This document shows positions 1 through 7,094 of a DNA stretch of 33,227 bases, in pieces. Below the pieces are notes generated by a model that worked only from the letters and a program-made list of their open reading frames with translations, was not told the DNA's origin and ran no database searches. A program made the translations under genes and the position numbers. The stretch is from JAUVZF01 sp964449275. GTDB lineage: Bacteria; Planctomycetota; Phycisphaerae; FEN-1346. The stretch is from the NCBI GenBank assembly GCA_964449275.1, contig CAYVAM010000026.1, forward strand, positions 1 to 33,227, written 5' to 3'. Position 1 is the stretch's first letter. Every line of letters begins with the position of its first letter.

Positions 1-421
1 CTTCCGGAAACACCAACTGCTCGGTCACGCCCACCGAGTAATGACCTCGGCCGTCGAAGGCGTCCGGGTCCATGCCCCGGAAGTCGCGAATACGCGGCAT
101 AGCCAGGTTGATGAGCCGGTCCAGGAACTCGTACATCCGCCGACCGCGCATCGTGACCTTGGCGCCGACGACCACCCCCTGGCGAAGGTGGAACGACGCC
201 ACGCTCTTCTTGGCCTTTGTCAGAGCCGGTTTCTGCCCTGTGATGGTCGCCAGGTCCTGCATGGCGGCCTCGGTGCGTTTCGGTTCGTCGCGCGACTTGC
301 CGAGGCCCATCGAGACCACGATCTTCTCGAGCCGGGGCAGACTCAGGACGTTCTGCCGGTCCAGTTTTTTCTGGAGCATCGGCACGATCTCGCTGCGATA
401 CTGTTCCTGCAATCTGGCCAT
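1..421 (-). CDS. rplE: 50S ribosomal protein L5, N-terminal part (cut by window edge)
   Basis: The reverse strand from an ATG at 421 reads as ribosomal protein L5, starting MARLQEQYRSEIVP and continuing through the family block KIVVSMGLGKS and the later VVVGAKVTMRGRRMYEFLDR stretch. L5 binds 5S rRNA in the central protuberance of the large subunit. About 140 of roughly 180 residues are present; the C-terminus lies left of position 1. The start is six bases downstream of the rplX stop, so it is read as the next gene of the spc segment. Nothing unusual is seen in the visible part. Confidence 0.95.
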   Translation of the reverse strand, partial: MARLQEQYRSEIVPMLQKKLDRQNVLSLPRLEKIVVSMGLGKSRDEPKRTEAAMQDLATITGQKPALTKAKKSVASFHLRQGVVVGAKVTMRGRRMYEFLDRLINLAMPRIRDFRGMDPDAFDGRGHYSVGVTEQLVFPE

Positions 422-427
422 AGCCGA

Positions 428-745
428 TTACAACTCCCCGAGATCGGCGCCGCACTTGCGGCAGACGCGAAATTTCTTGCCGTCGTCGTCCTTGCGCTTG
501 CCGACGCGGACGCCCTTGTCGCACTTGGGGCAGACCACGAGCAGGTTCGAGAGTTCCACGGGCGCCTCGATTTCGAGCCGTCCGCCCTGCGGGTTCTTCC
601 GCGAGCGCCTCAGGTGCTTGAAGACCCGGTTGACGCCTTCAACGATGGCGCGGCCACGACCGACATCGACGCTGAGCACTCTGGCTCGGACACCCTTGTC
701 GTCGCCGGAGATGACCTCCACCGTATCATCGCGTCGAATGTGCAT
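428..745 (-). CDS. rplX: 50S ribosomal protein L24 with C-terminal zinc ribbon
   Basis: A 105-residue L24, an early-assembly protein of the large subunit. It has the N-terminal KOW-type signature (DDTVEVISGDDKG, roughly residues 6-18) that binds 23S rRNA. The C-terminal part contains two CxxC pairs (VCPKCDKG and VCRKCGAD), which would coordinate one zinc ion. The four-cysteine ribbon occurs in many but not all bacterial L24 proteins. The gene follows rplN by 21 bases and precedes rplE by 6. Start and length fit the family. Confidence 0.96.
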   Translation of the reverse strand: MHIRRDDTVEVISGDDKGVRARVLSVDVGRGRAIVEGVNRVFKHLRRSRKNPQGGRLEIEAPVELSNLLVVCPKCDKGVRVGKRKDDDGKKFRVCRKCGADLGEL

Positions 746-766
746 GGTTGTCCCTGCGCGAATGCG

Positions 767-1153
767 TCAGACCACCTCGCTGGCGAGCGAGACGATCCGC
801 ATGTACTGTTTCTCCCTGAGTTCGCGAGCCACGGCGCCGAAGACGCGCGTGCCGCGAGGATTGCCTTCCTTATCGATCAGCACGACGGCGTTGCGGTCGA
901 AGCGGACGAACGAGCCGTCGGGCCGCCGAGTCGGATACCTCGTCCGGACGACAACACACCGGACAACCTCACCCTTCTTGGCCTCGCCGCTCGGGATCGC
1001 CTTCTGGACGGAAGCGATCACGATGTCGCCGACGCCGGCGGTCCTGCGTGTGTACCCGCGGCGGCGGGTTGAGCCGCCGAGCACGCGGATCGCCCGGACC
1101 GTCTTGGCCCCGGTGTTATCCGCCACGTCGAGGACGGTGCACATCTGAATCAT
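767..1153 (-). CDS. rplN: 50S ribosomal protein L14
   Basis: A 128-residue L14, which sits at the subunit interface near the 23S rRNA and bridges to 16S rRNA. The start is set at the MIQMCTVLDVADNTGAK sequence, the usual N-terminus of the family. The frame stays open for 65 codons further upstream, but that part is the out-of-frame reading of the repetitive rpsQ tail (RRRPQ-type repeats) and is not L14. The conserved block KKGEVVRCVVVRT and the C-terminal ELREKQYMRIVSLASEVV are present. The protein is a few residues longer than the common 122. It follows rpsQ by 19 bases. Confidence 0.96.
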   Translation of the reverse strand: MIQMCTVLDVADNTGAKTVRAIRVLGGSTRRRGYTRRTAGVGDIVIASVQKAIPSGEAKKGEVVRCVVVRTRYPTRRPDGSFVRFDRNAVVLIDKEGNPRGTRVFGAVARELREKQYMRIVSLASEVV

Positions 1154-1172
1154 CGAGCGGGCTCCCTGCGGC

Positions 1173-1673
1173 CTACGAGGCCGGTGTCTCCTCGGCGTTG
1201 ATCGCCCCCTGATCGGACGGCTCCGTCGCGAGCGTCTCCTCGGCCAGCGTCTCCTCTGCAGGCGTCTCCTCTGCGGGCGTCTCCTCTGCGGGCGTCCCCT
1301 CTGCGGGCGTCTCCTCTGCGGGCGTCTCGACGGCGGGCGCCTCGGCAACCGGCGCTTCCGGCGCCGGCGCCTCGGACGCGGACACCTCTTCGACGCCGGT
1401 AACCAGTTGCCCCCCCGGGCCGCGCTCGATCACCTGCACCAATCGCCAGCGTTTCGTCCGCGACATCGGACGACACGACACGATCTCGACCGTGTCGCCG
1501 ACGTGGGCCTCGTTCGTCTCGTCGTGGACCGCAATGTGCGTGTTCCTCCGAACCATCTTGCCGTACTTCGGATGGCGGAAGCGGCGCGTCACCTGAACCG
1601 TGACGGTCCCAGCGGCCTTGTCGCGGACCACGATGCCCCGCAAACGATGTCGGTTACCTCGCGGTCGGGTCAT
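1173..1673 (-). CDS. rpsQ: 30S ribosomal protein S17 with long PAEET-repeat tail
   Basis: Residues 1 to about 85 are a normal S17 (GIVVRDKAAGTVTVQV, HPKYGKMVRR, HDETNEAHVGDTVEIVSCRP), a primary 16S rRNA-binding protein. Family members usually end near this point. Here the protein runs to 166 residues with an acidic, Ala/Pro/Glu-rich tail built from pentapeptides such as TPAEE, encoded by 15-base tandem repeats. The tail contrasts sharply with the basic core and is probably disordered and solvent-exposed; its role is unknown. The ATG overlaps the rpmC stop in an ATGA arrangement (1670-1673), implying coupled translation. Confidence 0.95.
   Translation of the reverse strand: MTRPRGNRHRLRGIVVRDKAAGTVTVQVTRRFRHPKYGKMVRRNTHIAVHDETNEAHVGDTVEIVSCRPMSRTKRWRLVQVIERGPGGQLVTGVEEVSASEAPAPEAPVAEAPAVETPAEETPAEGTPAEETPAEETPAEETLAEETLATEPSDQGAINAEETPAS
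1232..1336 (-). repeat. 15-base tandem repeat coding the S17 tail
   Basis: Seven consecutive units of a 15-base motif (plus-strand form close to gcgtctcctctgcgg) start at 1232, 1247, 1262, 1277, 1292, 1307 and 1322. The unit length is a multiple of three, so copy-number change keeps the frame and only alters the number of five-residue PAEET/LAEET-type repeats in the S17 tail. The outer units (1232 and 1322) have diverged most, as expected for an array that grows by slippage in the middle. Confidence 0.9.
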
Positions 1674-1900
1674 ACGGTGGCTGTCTCCCTGTCATCGGGG
1701 TCGGCGTTGGCGGCCAACTCGCGCTGTCGGAGGATGGTCCGCATCCGGGCGATGTCGCGGCGTGCCTTTCCGAGTTCGCTCGACACGGTGAGTTCTTCGG
1801 TGGCGGCCTGTGTCCGCAGGTCGAACACCTTTCGCTCGAGCGCCCCCATTTCCTGAAGGATCTGCTCGCCGGACATTTCACGAATCTCTTGCGCCTTCAT
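1670..1900 (-). CDS. rpmC: 50S ribosomal protein L29
   Basis: A 76-residue L29 starting MKAQEIREMSGEQILQEM, with the two-helix pattern of the family and the internal LGKARRDIARMRTILRQRE. L29 lies near the peptide exit tunnel and helps form the docking site for trigger factor and SRP. The ATG at 1900 is preferred over an in-frame ATG eight codons upstream because an AAGGAT ribosome-binding site lies about eight bases before it and it matches the family N-terminus. The acidic C-terminus (ADPDDRETATV) runs into the overlapping rpsQ start. Confidence 0.94.
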   Translation of the reverse strand: MKAQEIREMSGEQILQEMGALERKVFDLRTQAATEELTVSSELGKARRDIARMRTILRQRELAANADPDDRETATV

Positions 1901-1953
1901 CCGATCATCCTTGTCGGGCTGCACGTCGTGCGGCCCGCAGGCCGGCCCCTTCG

Positions 1954-2373
1954 TCAGATGCCCCGGCGACGGTGGACCATCCGCGTGCGGATGGGCATCT
2001 TGTGTGCCACGCGCCGCAGGGCGTGTCGAGCCAGGTCTTCCGGCACGCCGCCCAGTTCATACAGAATCCGTCCCGGCCTCACACAGGCCACCCAGTGGTC
2101 CGGCTCGCCCTTGCCCTTGCCCATGCGTGTTTCCAGCGGCTTTTTGCTGACGGGCTTGTCGGGAAAGATGCGGACCCAGAGTTTTCCTTCTCGCCGCAGA
2201 AAGTGGGTGGCGGCCACGCGGCCGGCCTCAATCTGCTGCGCGGTGATCCACGCCTCGTCCAGCGCCTGGAGACCGAACTCGCCGAACGCCACGAAGTTGC
2301 CTCGCTGGGCCTTGCCTTTCATGCGGCCGCGCTGGCTTTTGCGGAACTTAACCCGTTTTGGCATCAGCGCCAT
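1954..2373 (-). CDS. rplP: 50S ribosomal protein L16
   Basis: A 139-residue L16, which binds near the A-site tRNA elbow and is needed for late large-subunit assembly. The N-terminus MALMPKRVKFRKSQRGRMKG and the blocks GKLWVRIFPDKPVSKKPLETRMGKGKG and PGRILYELGGV are typical. The ATG at 2373 has an AGGAGG ribosome-binding site five bases upstream. A second ATG three codons in (MPKRVK) is the alternative start. The gene overlaps the end of rpsC by 26 bases, so translation of the two is likely coupled. Confidence 0.96.
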   Translation of the reverse strand: MALMPKRVKFRKSQRGRMKGKAQRGNFVAFGEFGLQALDEAWITAQQIEAGRVAATHFLRREGKLWVRIFPDKPVSKKPLETRMGKGKGEPDHWVACVRPGRILYELGGVPEDLARHALRRVAHKMPIRTRMVHRRRGI

Positions 2374-3019
2374 CGGCGGCCTCCTCGCCCTTCACTGCAT
2401 ACAGGCCCCTGTAAACCCACACCTTGACGCCGATGACGCCGTACGTGCAGTACGCCTGAGCGAACCCGTAGTCGATGTGGCCGTCGAGGGTCTGGAGGGG
2501 GATGCTGCCGCGGATGGTGACCTCGGCGCGGCTCATTTCTGTGCCGCCGAGTCGTCCAGCGCAGCGGACCTTGACGCCCTTGGCGCCGGCGCTCATGGTG
2601 GCGTCTGCGGCCTGCTTCATCGTCCGGCGGAACGAGGCCCGCTTCTCCAGTTGCTGGGCCACGTTCTCGGCCACCAGTTGGCCGCTGAGTTCGGGCTTGG
2701 CGATCTCGACGATGTTGACCGTGATGCGCCGGCCGATGAGGTCCTCAAGTTGCTCGCGTAGGCGGTCCACCTCGGCGCCCTTTCGGCCGATGATGAGGCC
2801 GGGCCGGGCCGAATGCAGGATGACCTTGACTTCCTCGCGGGTCCGCTCGATCTCGATCTTCGCAATCGCCGCGAACATATAGTTCCGCTTCACGAAGGAG
2901 CGGATCCGCGTGTCCTCGACCAGCAGTTGACCGAAGGTCCGCTTCGGAGCATACCATCGGCTCCGCCACGGCTCCGTGATGCCGATGCGAAAACCAGTCG
3001 GATGAACTTTCTGTCCCAT
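2348..3019 (-). CDS. rpsC: 30S ribosomal protein S3
   Basis: A 223-residue S3, part of the mRNA entry site of the small subunit. The start is set at MGQKVHPTGFRIGITEPWRS, the invariant family N-terminus; the frame is open 18 codons further upstream without family similarity. The KH domain carries the GxxG-type loop in RPGLIIGRKGAEVDRLRE. The C-terminal domain contains GAKGVKVRCAGRLGGTEMSR and ends at VWVYRG plus a short acidic tail. It follows rplV by 25 bases and overlaps rplP by 26. Confidence 0.96.
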   Translation of the reverse strand: MGQKVHPTGFRIGITEPWRSRWYAPKRTFGQLLVEDTRIRSFVKRNYMFAAIAKIEIERTREEVKVILHSARPGLIIGRKGAEVDRLREQLEDLIGRRITVNIVEIAKPELSGQLVAENVAQQLEKRASFRRTMKQAADATMSAGAKGVKVRCAGRLGGTEMSRAEVTIRGSIPLQTLDGHIDYGFAQAYCTYGVIGVKVWVYRGLYAVKGEEAADGADAKTG

Positions 3020-3044
3020 ACGGGGCTGCCTTACCTGGCGAGGC

Positions 3045-3380
3045 CTATTTCTCGGCCTCCTCGAGTTCCACAATCAGATGACACGTTGGCCGCCGCAGCA
3101 CGTCGGCTGAACCGCGTGCCCGTGGTTTCATCCGCTTGAGGACGGGCCCCTGGTCGGCCCGAGCATCGGCGACGTACAACAGTTCCAGGTCCGCCTCCCG
3201 CTCATCGGCGTTCGCCATTGCGCTGCGAAGGACCCTGGCGATCAGGGCGGCGGCGCGCCTGGGGCTGAAGTCCAGGACCCGCAGCGCCTCTTCCAGAGGC
3301 ATGCCCCGGATCATGGACATGACCAGGCCCGCCTTCCGCGGGCTGATGCGTGCGTACTGATGGCTTGCCCGATACCCCAT
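3045..3380 (-). CDS. rplV: 50S ribosomal protein L22
   Basis: A 111-residue L22. The globular part opens with ASHQYARISPRKAGLVMSMIRG, and the family signature MKPRARGSADVLRRPTCHLIV occurs near the C-terminus. L22 extends a beta-hairpin into the peptide exit tunnel. Length is normal. The start follows 75 bases of non-coding sequence after rpsS, the largest gap inside the operon, in which I see no hairpin with a T-run or other clear signal. Confidence 0.96.
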   Translation of the reverse strand: MGYRASHQYARISPRKAGLVMSMIRGMPLEEALRVLDFSPRRAAALIARVLRSAMANADEREADLELLYVADARADQGPVLKRMKPRARGSADVLRRPTCHLIVELEEAEK

Positions 3381-3455
3381 GTGCCTTCAGCCTCTTGGTT
3401 CTCCGCCTGCGCCGGGCGACCCGAAGCCGCCCAACGTGCCGGTCCACGTTTCGGG

Positions 3456-3734
3456 TTACTTGCTCGGCGATGCCCTACGTCCGCTGTGCCCGCGGAAGAG
3501 CCGCGTCGGGGAGAACTCACCCAACTTGTGTCCGACCATGTCCTCGGTCACAAACACACGTATGTGTGTCCGCCCGTTGTGAACCATGAAGGTGTGGCCG
3601 ACGAATTCCGGCACGATCGTGCAGGCTCTGGCCCACGTCCTGATCGGGTCGCGGGCGCCGGAGGCTTCCATCCTCTGGACCTTCCGCAACAGTTTCACGT
3701 CCACAAACGGACCTTTTTTCGTCGAACGTCCCAC
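3456..3734 (-). CDS. rpsS: 30S ribosomal protein S19
   Basis: A 92-residue S19, which forms a complex with S13 in the head of the small subunit. The typical N-terminus MGRSTKKGPFVD and the family block GHTFMVHNGRTHIRVFVTEDMVGHKLGEFSPTR are both present. Length matches the family. It starts 12 bases after the rplB stop, as in the standard S10 operon. Confidence 0.97.
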   Translation of the reverse strand: MGRSTKKGPFVDVKLLRKVQRMEASGARDPIRTWARACTIVPEFVGHTFMVHNGRTHIRVFVTEDMVGHKLGEFSPTRLFRGHSGRRASPSK

Positions 3735-3746
3735 GCGTTTCAGACC

Positions 3747-4604
3747 TTACTTGGGAATCTTGGCCTCACCGTACCGCCTGCCGACGCGGCGACGGATAAT
3801 ATGCACGTTGGTCGGGTTGCGGCGGCGTCGGGTCTTTCCGCCCTTGGCCTGGACGCCCGTCGGGGAACAGGGCGGCCGTCCGCCGGACCGGCGTCCTTCG
3901 CCTCCGCCCATCGGATGATCGACCGGGTTCATGGCGGAGCCGCGGCTGTGTGGCCGGCGTCCTTTGTTGCGGCGTCGTCCGGCCTTGCCCCATCGGACGG
4001 CCTGATGATCGCTGTTGCCGACGGCGCCGATGGTGGCCCGGCACCGAAGGTTGATGCGTCGCATTTCACCGCTGGGCAGCGTGATGTAGGCCCACTTGCC
4101 CTCTTTGGCGCTGAGGGTTGCGGCCCGTCCGGCGGCCCGGACGAGTTTGCCTCCGGAGCCCGGCCGGATCTCGATGTTGTGGATCGGCAGCCCCGCCGGG
4201 ATGTTCGCCAGGGGGAGGCAGTTGCCGGTGCGTGGTTCAGCCTTCTCGCCGCTCATGATGGTCTGGCCGATCTCCAGGCCGCCGGGGGCGAGGATGTATC
4301 GCTTCTCACCATCGCGGTAGTGGATGAGGGCTATGCGGGCGCTGCGGTTCGGGTCGTACTCGATGGAGGCCACTTTGCCGGGCACGCCGTCCTTGTCGCG
4401 TCGGAAATCGACGATGCGATACAGGCGGCGATGACCGCCGCCGCGGAACCGGGCCGTCGTGACGCCCTGATTGTTCCGGCCGCCGTTGCGCGAAATCCGC
4501 TTCGTCAGCCCGCGTTGTGGCCGTTTCTTCGTCAGGTCCGAGAAGTCCTGGACGGAGGAGTTCCGCCGTCCCGGGCTGGTCGGCTTGTATTTTCTGGTAG
4601 CCAT
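3747..4604 (-). CDS. rplB: 50S ribosomal protein L2
   Basis: A 285-residue L2, which lies close to the peptidyl transferase centre and is required for subunit association. The start is set at MATRKYKPTSPGRRNSSV (4604), with a GGAGG ribosome-binding site about ten bases upstream; nine codons further upstream in the same frame are not family-like. Recognisable blocks are GRNNQGVTTARFRGGGH, RIALIHYRDGEKRYILAP, and the C-terminal DHPMGGGEGR, which contains the conserved histidine of the family. It starts 45 bases after rplW. Confidence 0.97.
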   Translation of the reverse strand: MATRKYKPTSPGRRNSSVQDFSDLTKKRPQRGLTKRISRNGGRNNQGVTTARFRGGGHRRLYRIVDFRRDKDGVPGKVASIEYDPNRSARIALIHYRDGEKRYILAPGGLEIGQTIMSGEKAEPRTGNCLPLANIPAGLPIHNIEIRPGSGGKLVRAAGRAATLSAKEGKWAYITLPSGEMRRINLRCRATIGAVGNSDHQAVRWGKAGRRRNKGRRPHSRGSAMNPVDHPMGGGEGRRSGGRPPCSPTGVQAKGGKTRRRRNPTNVHIIRRRVGRRYGEAKIPK

Positions 4605-4649
4605 CGTGACTATCCTCCAGCGTCCGCACATGGCGGCGTCTGGCGCACG

Positions 4650-4928
4650 TTAGAACAGGTCGATATTGTCGTCGGGATGCAGCGTGACGACGGCCTTTTT
4701 TATGCTCGCCGTCCGGCCCCGCGTGTAGCGGTACCGCCGCATCTTTCCGTGACGCTTCATCGTCCGGACTTTCAGAACCCGGACCTCGTAAATCTTCTGG
4801 ACGGCCTCCCGAATCTGCTGCTTGTTGGCACGCTGGTGCACCTGGAACGCGTACTGATTGACCGTCTCGTTCTGGATGGTCCCCTTTTCGGTAATCAGCG
4901 GCTTGATGACAACCTGATAGGGGTCCAT
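4650..4928 (-). CDS. rplW: 50S ribosomal protein L23
   Basis: A 92-residue L23, located at the exit-tunnel rim where trigger factor and SRP dock. The protein begins MDPYQVVIKPLITEKGT, shows the usual YAFQVHQRANKQQIREAVQKIY helix region, and has VLKVRTMKRHGKMRR as the basic loop. Its ATG overlaps the rplD stop as TGATG at 4926-4930, consistent with translational coupling. Length is normal. Confidence 0.96.
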   Translation of the reverse strand: MDPYQVVIKPLITEKGTIQNETVNQYAFQVHQRANKQQIREAVQKIYEVRVLKVRTMKRHGKMRRYRYTRGRTASIKKAVVTLHPDDNIDLF

Positions 4929-5554
4929 CAGTTCTTCCTCGATGCCAACATCGTCTCGAAGGCCGGCCGCGTGAAGACGACGCGGTTGGGCCAGAGGACG
5001 TCGTACGCATTCAAATCAGTAACCTGCCGCACACGGACGCGCGGCAGGTTGCGGGCGGACTTATACAGGATTTTTTCCCCGGCGGGGAGGGCCAGCAGGC
5101 ACGATCGCTCGACGCCGGCGGCTTTCAGTGCCCTGGCCACCTCCTGCGTCTTAGGCTCCTCGAGCGCCAGTCCGTCCAGGACGATGACCTCGGCGTCGAG
5201 CAGTCGAGCGAGCAGGGCGCTGTCGAGGGCCTGGCGGCGCATCTTCTTCGGCATCCCGACGTCGAAATCGCGTGCCTTCTTGGCAAAGGTCGTGCCGCCG
5301 CCGCGACGAATGGGGTTGCGGATCGTGCCCATGCGTGCGCGGCCGGTGTGTTTCTGGCGGAAGATCTTGCGCCGCGCGCCGTGGACCATGCCTCGGCTCT
5401 TGGTGGCAGCGGTGCCGCAACGCTGGTTCGCCTCGTGTCGGCGGACCGCCAGACGCAGCACATCCATGCGGACCTTGCCGCCGAACCAAGCCTCATCGAC
5501 CTCAATGCGGCCGGCATCGCCGCCGTCCGTGTTGTAAACCTTGACCTCGATCAT
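4928..5554 (-). CDS. rplD: 50S ribosomal protein L4
   Basis: A 208-residue L4, which lines the exit tunnel and in some bacteria also represses its own S10 operon by binding the mRNA leader. The basic loop region contains CGTAATKSRGMVHGARRKIF followed by RQKHTGRARMGTIRNPIRRGG, a recognisable but divergent form of the family pattern. The C-terminal domain includes VIVLDGLALEEPKTQEVARAL. It begins 24 bases after rplC and overlaps rplW by one base. Whether this L4 regulates the operon cannot be told from sequence. Confidence 0.95.
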   Translation of the reverse strand: MIEVKVYNTDGGDAGRIEVDEAWFGGKVRMDVLRLAVRRHEANQRCGTAATKSRGMVHGARRKIFRQKHTGRARMGTIRNPIRRGGGTTFAKKARDFDVGMPKKMRRQALDSALLARLLDAEVIVLDGLALEEPKTQEVARALKAAGVERSCLLALPAGEKILYKSARNLPRVRVRQVTDLNAYDVLWPNRVVFTRPAFETMLASRKN

Positions 5555-5578
5555 GGTGGGTTCGTCTTCTTCCTTCGG

Positions 5579-6229
5579 CTAGGACTTCGCCGGCCCGGTC
5601 TTCCTGGCACTTCGGACCATGACGTACCCGCCATTGGGGCCGGGCACGCTGCCTTTGACGACGAGCAGATTGGCATCGGGATCGACCTTCATGACGTTGA
5701 TCTTCTCAACGGTGCGCTTCTTGTGACCCATGTGGCCGGCCATGCGCTTCCCCTTGGCCACCCCTCGACCGGGGATGCCGGACCCCCGGCCGATGCTGCC
5801 GGCGGAGCGGTGCTTGCGTTCGGTGCCGTGACTGGCCCCCTGTCCGGCGAAACCGTGGCGTTTCATAACCCCCGCAAAGCCCCGGCCTTTCGAAACGCCG
5901 GTCACGTCCACCATCGTAACGCCCTCGAACTCGGCCACCGTCACGGTGGCGCCGGGCTCGTAATTCTCAATATCATCGGTCCGGTACTCTCGGACAAAGC
6001 GTTTGGCGCGGGCGCCGGCCTTCTTGACATGCCCTGCCAAGGGTCGGGAGACCTTGCGGTCCGGCAATTCGCCGAATCCCAGTTGCACGGCGTTGTAGCC
6101 GTCGGCCTCAACGGTCTTGACCTGAAGCACCTGGCACGGCCCCGCCTCGATGACCGTGACGGGCATCTGCCTGCCCTGGTCATCGTACACGCTGGTCATG
6201 CCCACTTTTTTTCCGAGTATCGCCGGCAT
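5579..6229 (-). CDS. rplC: 50S ribosomal protein L3
   Basis: A 216-residue L3, an early-assembly protein whose extension reaches the peptidyl transferase centre. The N-terminus MPAILGKKVGMTSVYDDQGR and the central block VSKGRGFAGVMKRHGFAGQ GASHGTERKHRSAGSIG are diagnostic. The second block contains the glutamine that is methylated in some bacteria. KGKRMAGHMGHKKRTVEKINV follows as expected. The start lies three bases after the rpsJ stop. Confidence 0.97.
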   Translation of the reverse strand: MPAILGKKVGMTSVYDDQGRQMPVTVIEAGPCQVLQVKTVEADGYNAVQLGFGELPDRKVSRPLAGHVKKAGARAKRFVREYRTDDIENYEPGATVTVAEFEGVTMVDVTGVSKGRGFAGVMKRHGFAGQGASHGTERKHRSAGSIGRGSGIPGRGVAKGKRMAGHMGHKKRTVEKINVMKVDPDANLLVVKGSVPGPNGGYVMVRSARKTGPAKS

Positions 6230-6232
6230 GCA

Positions 6233-6541
6233 TCAAGCCTTGATCTTAATGAAGACGCCCGCGGGCATATTGAGTTTGTTGAGCGCGTCAACGGTCTTGG
6301 CCGTCGGTTCCTCGATATCGATGATGCGTTTGTGTGTGCGGATTTCGAACTGCTCGCGGCTCTTTTTGTCGATGTTGGGCGACCGAAGGACCGTATAGCG
6401 TTCGATGCGCGTCGGCAGCGGGATCGGCCCCTTGACCCGGGCGCCGGTCCGCTTGCTGGTCTCAACGATTTCGAGCGCACTCTGGTCGAGGACGCGGTGG
6501 TCATATGCTTCCATGCGGATACGTATTCGTTCACCTGCCAT
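6233..6541 (-). CDS. rpsJ: 30S ribosomal protein S10, first gene of the operon
   Basis: A 102-residue S10, part of the head of the 30S subunit and, as NusE, of transcription antitermination complexes. MAGERIRIRMEAYDHRVLD is the family N-terminus, and RVKGPIPLPTRIERYTVLRSPNIDKKSREQFEIRTHKR is the diagnostic central block, shown here in two overlapping motifs of the usual kind. It is the promoter-proximal gene. The str-operon genes fusA and tuf do not lie immediately upstream, unlike the arrangement in many bacteria. About 150 bases of leader separate its ATG from the predicted transcription start. Confidence 0.97.
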   Translation of the reverse strand: MAGERIRIRMEAYDHRVLDQSALEIVETSKRTGARVKGPIPLPTRIERYTVLRSPNIDKKSREQFEIRTHKRIIDIEEPTAKTVDALNKLNMPAGVFIKIKA

Positions 6542-6697
6542 GCGTCATCCCTGGCCGCCTGCGTCGGCCGCTGTTGCAAAATGACAATGTATCCCCCACG
6601 ACGACCGCCGGTCGAAAACCACGAGACGCCGGCCGCTGTGCACACCCCTCCCCTCGCCGGTCGCTTAAACCGGCGGTTTTCTACGCCGAGACCCGGC

Positions 6698-6725
6698 AGT
6701 GTATCAGCCCTTCAAATGCTGTCAA
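6698..6725 (-). promoter_or_regulatory. Promoter of the S10 ribosomal operon
   Basis: On the minus strand TTGACA (6725-6720) is followed after 16 bases by TACACT (6703-6698). The -35 box is a perfect consensus and the -10 box matches four of six positions. Transcription would start near 6691, giving a leader of about 150 bases before rpsJ. The leader contains the near-palindrome AAACCGCCGGTTT around 6666-6678 and further G/C-rich pairing potential. This would suit r-protein feedback, but no specific L4 site can be recognised. Confidence 0.85.
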
Positions 6726-6776
6726 CCCCTTTTCCAAGCAAAAAAAAGGTTCACTGCCCATTTCCGGGGAAAGAGG

Positions 6777-6806
6777 TTGAGGGCAACAGTAGCGCTACTC
6801 TATTCG
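6777..6806 (+). promoter_or_regulatory. Possible weak promoter containing a 12-base palindrome
   Basis: TTGAGG (6777-6782) and TATTCG (6801-6806) are 18 bases apart. The spacer holds the perfect palindrome AGTAGCGCTACT (6788-6799), which could be an operator. It lies upstream of the transposase-like remnant at 6847. The boxes are weak, so this is tentative. Confidence 0.3.
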
Positions 6807-6846
6807 GAAGGTTGTGAAACTTTCGGATACAGACAGGAGGCTACCG

Positions 6847-7017
6847 TTGGCCAAGGAACAGATTACCCGGCTTTGGGGCGAATGGGAAGGCTACAGTCTG
6901 GGGACCGTGGGCCGACACACAGCAGGGCTGAAGGGTCCGACGGCCCAGGTCTGGATCGGATCGGGGCCGGCCGATCGTCTGCAGCGGGTGCGGCCGGGCG
7001 GATCGAAAATCTGTTGA
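6847..7017 (+). pseudogene. Probable frameshifted N-terminal remnant of an ISL3-type transposase
   Basis: From a TTG at 6847, preceded by AGGAGG about seven bases upstream, the frame reads AKEQITRLWGEWEGYSLGTV and continues to QVWIGSGPADR before stopping at 7017. Moving one base forward near 6975, the next frame reads IVCSGCGRADRKSVDL and stops soon after. A hydrophobic/aromatic start followed by a CSGC-type zinc knuckle is the N-terminal layout of ISL3-family transposases. I infer a decayed fragment with a frameshift just before the cysteine pair; the rest of the transposase and any terminal repeats are missing. The family assignment is from memory of the motif pattern and is not certain. 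Confidence 0.4.
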
Positions 7018-7042
7018 CCTGTCCGCCGACGCCACTTAGAGT
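7014..7042 (+). promoter_or_regulatory. Probable tyrA promoter
   Basis: TTGACC (7014-7019) and TAGAGT (7037-7042) are separated by 17 bases. The first differs from consensus by one base and the second has the TAxAxT pattern seen in other promoters of this window. Transcription would start near 7049, upstream of both candidate tyrA starts (7069 and 7095). Confidence 0.6.
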
Positions 7043-7094
7043 GTGTCTGCTGACGTTGACCCAGAGGATGTGGACCCCAGCCTTCTCGCCGCTT

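Noticed and set aside
1154..1348. Upstream extension of the L14 frame with Arg/Pro-rich repeats
   Set aside because: It is the out-of-frame reading of the 15-base repeat array in rpsQ; true L14 begins at MIQMC.
3360..5537. Very long plus-strand open frame opposite the rplB-rplD genes
   Set aside because: It is antisense to well-supported ribosomal protein genes; high GC content leaves many stop-free shadow frames. Its translation has no recognisable domain.
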